From Sphingobacteriaceae bacterium GW460-11-11-14-LB5 (lineage in GTDB: Bacteria > Bacteroidota > Bacteroidia > Sphingobacteriales > Sphingobacteriaceae): a stretch of DNA of 64,000 nucleotides. The position numbers and the translations under genes were made by a program. Shown here piece by piece: positions 61,868-64,000 of the stretch (within the stretch, counting starts at the first letter, position 1; each line of letters starts with the position of its first letter). The notes beneath the pieces were generated by a model. That model did no database searches. It had not been told where the DNA came from and saw nothing but the letters and a program-made list of their open reading frames with translations. The DNA lies in NCBI GenBank assembly GCA_002151545.1, contig CP021237.1, forward strand, positions 1,054,001-1,118,000. The letters are read 5' to 3'.

Positions 61868-63505
61868 TTAAAGGCTTACGCCTCTTTTCCAGGGGATAAA
61901 ATCATCCTGATTAAGTTGTACCGCTTTAGGGATCTCCTCGCCGCTGGCCACTTTAATACAGTATTCCAATATATCTTCGCCCATTTCGTTAATGGTTTTT
62001 TCGCCATTGATTACAGCGCCTGTGTCGATATCGATAATATCACTCATGCGTTTCGCCAGGATCGAATTGGTTGCTACTTTAATGGTGGGGCAAACCGGAT
62101 TTCCGGTTGGAGTACCCAAACCGGTGGTGAATAAAATTAAGGTTGCGCCGGCAGCCGCTTTACCTGTAGTTGCTTCCACATCATTCCCTGGTGTACAAAC
62201 CAAACTTAAGCCTGGTTTAGTGGCAGGTTCAGTATAATCTAAAACATCGACAATAGGCGCGGAGCCTGCTTTTCGTGCAGCACCTGCCGACTTAATCGCA
62301 TCGGTAATTAAACCGTCTTTAATGTTGCCTGGAGAAGGATTCATGTAAAAACCAGAACCCACTTTATGCGCCAGATCATCATATTCCGTCATTAAACGGA
62401 TAAACTTTTCGGCGGTCGGCTGATCCACAGATCTATCAATCATTTCTTGTTCTACACCACAAAGTTCAGGAAACTCGGCCAATAAGACCTTGGCGCCTAA
62501 GGCCACCAATAAATCGGCACAATATCCAACAGATGGATTGGCTGAAATGCCGCTAAAACCATCGCTACCGCCACATTTTACACCCACACACATTTTGCTT
62601 AATGGTGCTGCTGCGCGCGCTTGTTTATTAATGAACATCAATCCTTCAAAAGTACTGCGGATAGAATTTTGGATTAATTCTTCTTCGCTTTGTGCTTTTT
62701 GCTGCTCGAAAATTAAAAGGGGTTTATCAAAATCAGGATCAAGTGCAAACAAGTCGCGTTTAAAATCTTCTACCTGCAAATGCTGACAACCTAAACTTAA
62801 AACCGTAATACCGGCTACATTGGGGTGATGGGCATAAGCCGCCAATAATTTGCTCAGCGTATCCGAATCCTGACGTGTTCCGCCACAGCCACCATTATGT
62901 GTGAGGAATTTAATCCCATCTACATTTTTAAAGGTTCGGCTGGCTTTATCTACTTTAGGCTCGAAACTAATGTTATGGATATCTTCTCCATTCTCGTAGG
63001 CCTGAACCAGTTTGTGGGTGTAAGATTTATATTTATCATCTACTGCATAACCCAGCTCACTATACAGCGATTCTTTAATGATATCGAGATTTCTGTTTTC
63101 GCAAAATACAGTCGGAATAAACAACCAATAGTTTGCGGTACCCACTTCGCCATTTTTACGGTGATAACCATTAAAACTGCGGTTGGCATATTTACTAACA
63201 TCAGGTGCTTCCCATTTATAATTAACATTGCGATAGGCAAATGGCTCTGCTGCATGTTTGGTATTCTCCACATTCATTCGCATACCCGCTTTTACATCAA
63301 ACTGTACCTTTCCAACCAAAACGCCATACATCATTACCTCATCGCCTGCTTTCATATCCTGCATAAAAAATTTATGCTTGGCAGGGATTTCATCAACAGT
63401 AACGTAGGTATTTCCTTCATGCACTATTTCGGTGTTTTTAGGTAAATCTTGTAACGCAACCAAAACGTTATCTGCATGGTTAATCTTGATGACTAATTTT
63501 TTCAT
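61868..63505 (-). CDS. UxaA-family sugar acid dehydratase/hydrolase
   Basis: 545 aa, full length for altronate dehydratase-type enzymes. An N-terminal SAF domain covers about 1-95 (LPKNTEIVHEGNTYVTVDEI, GVLVGKVQFDVKAGMRMNVE). The catalytic UxaA part follows with THNGGCGGTRQDSDTL, LSLGCQHLQ, GVKCGGSDGFSGISANPSVG and LGTPTGNPVCPTIKVATN. Cys residues there can bind iron. With the SDR and FucP genes it probably handles a C6 aldonate such as L-fuconate; altronate is the alternative. Confidence 0.85.
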   Translation of the reverse strand: MKKLVIKINHADNVLVALQDLPKNTEIVHEGNTYVTVDEIPAKHKFFMQDMKAGDEVMMYGVLVGKVQFDVKAGMRMNVENTKHAAEPFAYRNVNYKWEAPDVSKYANRSFNGYHRKNGEVGTANYWLFIPTVFCENRNLDIIKESLYSELGYAVDDKYKSYTHKLVQAYENGEDIHNISFEPKVDKASRTFKNVDGIKFLTHNGGCGGTRQDSDTLSKLLAAYAHHPNVAGITVLSLGCQHLQVEDFKRDLFALDPDFDKPLLIFEQQKAQSEEELIQNSIRSTFEGLMFINKQARAAAPLSKMCVGVKCGGSDGFSGISANPSVGYCADLLVALGAKVLLAEFPELCGVEQEMIDRSVDQPTAEKFIRLMTEYDDLAHKVGSGFYMNPSPGNIKDGLITDAIKSAGAARKAGSAPIVDVLDYTEPATKPGLSLVCTPGNDVEATTGKAAAGATLILFTTGLGTPTGNPVCPTIKVATNSILAKRMSDIIDIDTGAVINGEKTINEMGEDILEYCIKVASGEEIPKAVQLNQDDFIPWKRGVSL

Positions 63506-63587
63506 CTATTTATAATCTGTTTTTATCGGTTATGAAGCCGTGATGATTTTATATTCGTTTTGAAAAATCATGATGGCTCATTGTATA

Positions 63588-64000
63588 TTATACTTCTAAA
63601 CTAATTTCTTTTTCAATGTGATTGGGTTTCCATCCTTTCCAGCCGAAGTAGAAAACCACTAAAAAACATACAAAAGGCACTAAATACCCATATTGTATAT
63701 TGTGTGTTGCATCTGATATTAAACCCAATACCGGCGGTAAAAAAGCACCGCCAACAATTGACATTACAATTAACGACGAACCCAGTTTTGTATCCTTGCC
63801 CAGACCTGCTATACCCAATGAGAATATGGTTGGGAACATGATCGACATAAAGAAAGAGACGCCGATTAAAGCATAAACGGTAATCATGCCGCTTGCAAAA
63901 ATAGATACGAGGGTAAGTACAGCACTGATTAATGCGTAAAGCATTAACAATTTATGGGCAGCTACGTATCTCATGAAGAACGTTCCAGCGAATCTGCCAA
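63588..64000 (-). CDS. FucP-like MFS sugar:H+ symporter, partial
   Basis: C-terminal 136 or so residues of an MFS permease; the 5' end lies outside the window. Reading continues to the last base as GRFAGTFFMRYVAAHK, a FucP-type motif, then SIMFPTIFSLGIAGLGKDTK and GGAFLPPVLGLISD. Four membrane helices remain. Likely imports L-fucose or a related sugar for the neighbouring catabolic genes. Confidence 0.88.
   Translation of the reverse strand, partial: GRFAGTFFMRYVAAHKLLMLYALISAVLTLVSIFASGMITVYALIGVSFFMSIMFPTIFSLGIAGLGKDTKLGSSLIVMSIVGGAFLPPVLGLISDATHNIQYGYLVPFVCFLVVFYFGWKGWKPNHIEKEISLEV

Noticed and set aside
62897..63445. 182-aa frame antisense to the UxaA-type gene
   Set aside because: Shadow of a well-supported gene; no recognisable protein features.
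63588..63974. Short stand-alone membrane protein starting at the internal ATG
   Set aside because: The frame continues to the window edge with FucP-type residues, so it is the 3' part of a longer permease gene.

Overview
The window looks like chromosome of a Bacteroidota bacterium, most likely a Sphingobacteriaceae (Pedobacter-like) species. This rests on the promoter style (TAnnTTTG -7 elements), a long-insert Rho, DUF4254, DUF2851, LytTR/His_kinase pairs, SPII lipoproteins, PNGase F-like and ebo genes, AT-rich intergenic DNA and families of palindromic intergenic repeats. No database search was possible; all assignments come from reading the sequence and from memory of protein families.

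Layout. 0-15 kb is mostly housekeeping: a glycosyltransferase/DUF4254/SixA group, a PolX-like PHP protein, SppA, FolK with an Hpt protein, PssA, Rho, PyrF, a probable RelE-type toxin-antitoxin pair, DUF2851, a PspC-like protein and an ankyrin protein. 15.2-16 kb is a gene-free, repeat-rich and structured stretch with a possible small RNA. 16-21 kb holds FtsK, a LolA-like protein, an MBL hydrolase and tRNA-Leu(GAG). 21.4-34.3 kb is an accessory region: SDR/AraC, NTF2-like, MazG-like, a PNGase F-like secreted protein, a LytS/LytTR pair, a lipoprotein carbonic anhydrase, a serine hydrolase, a membrane-bound HTH protein, a frameshifted aspartyl-protease-like gene, a secreted alpha/beta hydrolase and two decayed gene relics.

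34.9-41.7 kb is the standout: a complete retron cassette. A candidate msr-msd RNA with a nearly perfect 24-bp hairpin, flanking a1/a2 repeats and a terminator lies just upstream of a reverse transcriptase that carries the retron hallmarks NAxxH, YADD and VTG. Two overlapping downstream genes encode a 1114-aa WGR plus HEAT/ARM-like protein and a 552-aa winged-helix/SWIM zinc-finger protein. This order matches what I remember as the little-studied type XIII retrons (RT, ARM, WHSWIM), a presumed anti-phage system of unknown mechanism.

41.8-44.2 kb holds an EamA exporter/GNAT pair divergent from a LysR regulator. 44.5-51.4 kb is a full ebo cluster (EboA-F) led by a TMEM220 gene, a conserved operon linked to metabolite export to the periplasm. 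51.5-59.8 kb is a heavy-metal RND efflux operon (TolC, adaptor, CzcA/CusA) next to its two-component system. Both promoters carry direct TTAAA-type repeats at 11-bp spacing directly upstream of leaderless-type promoters, suggesting one shared, autoregulated operator. After alkA, whose 5' end is tandemly duplicated (109 bp), the window ends in a sugar-acid (probably L-fucose) catabolic group: SDR, UxaA-type dehydratase and a FucP-type permease cut by the window edge.
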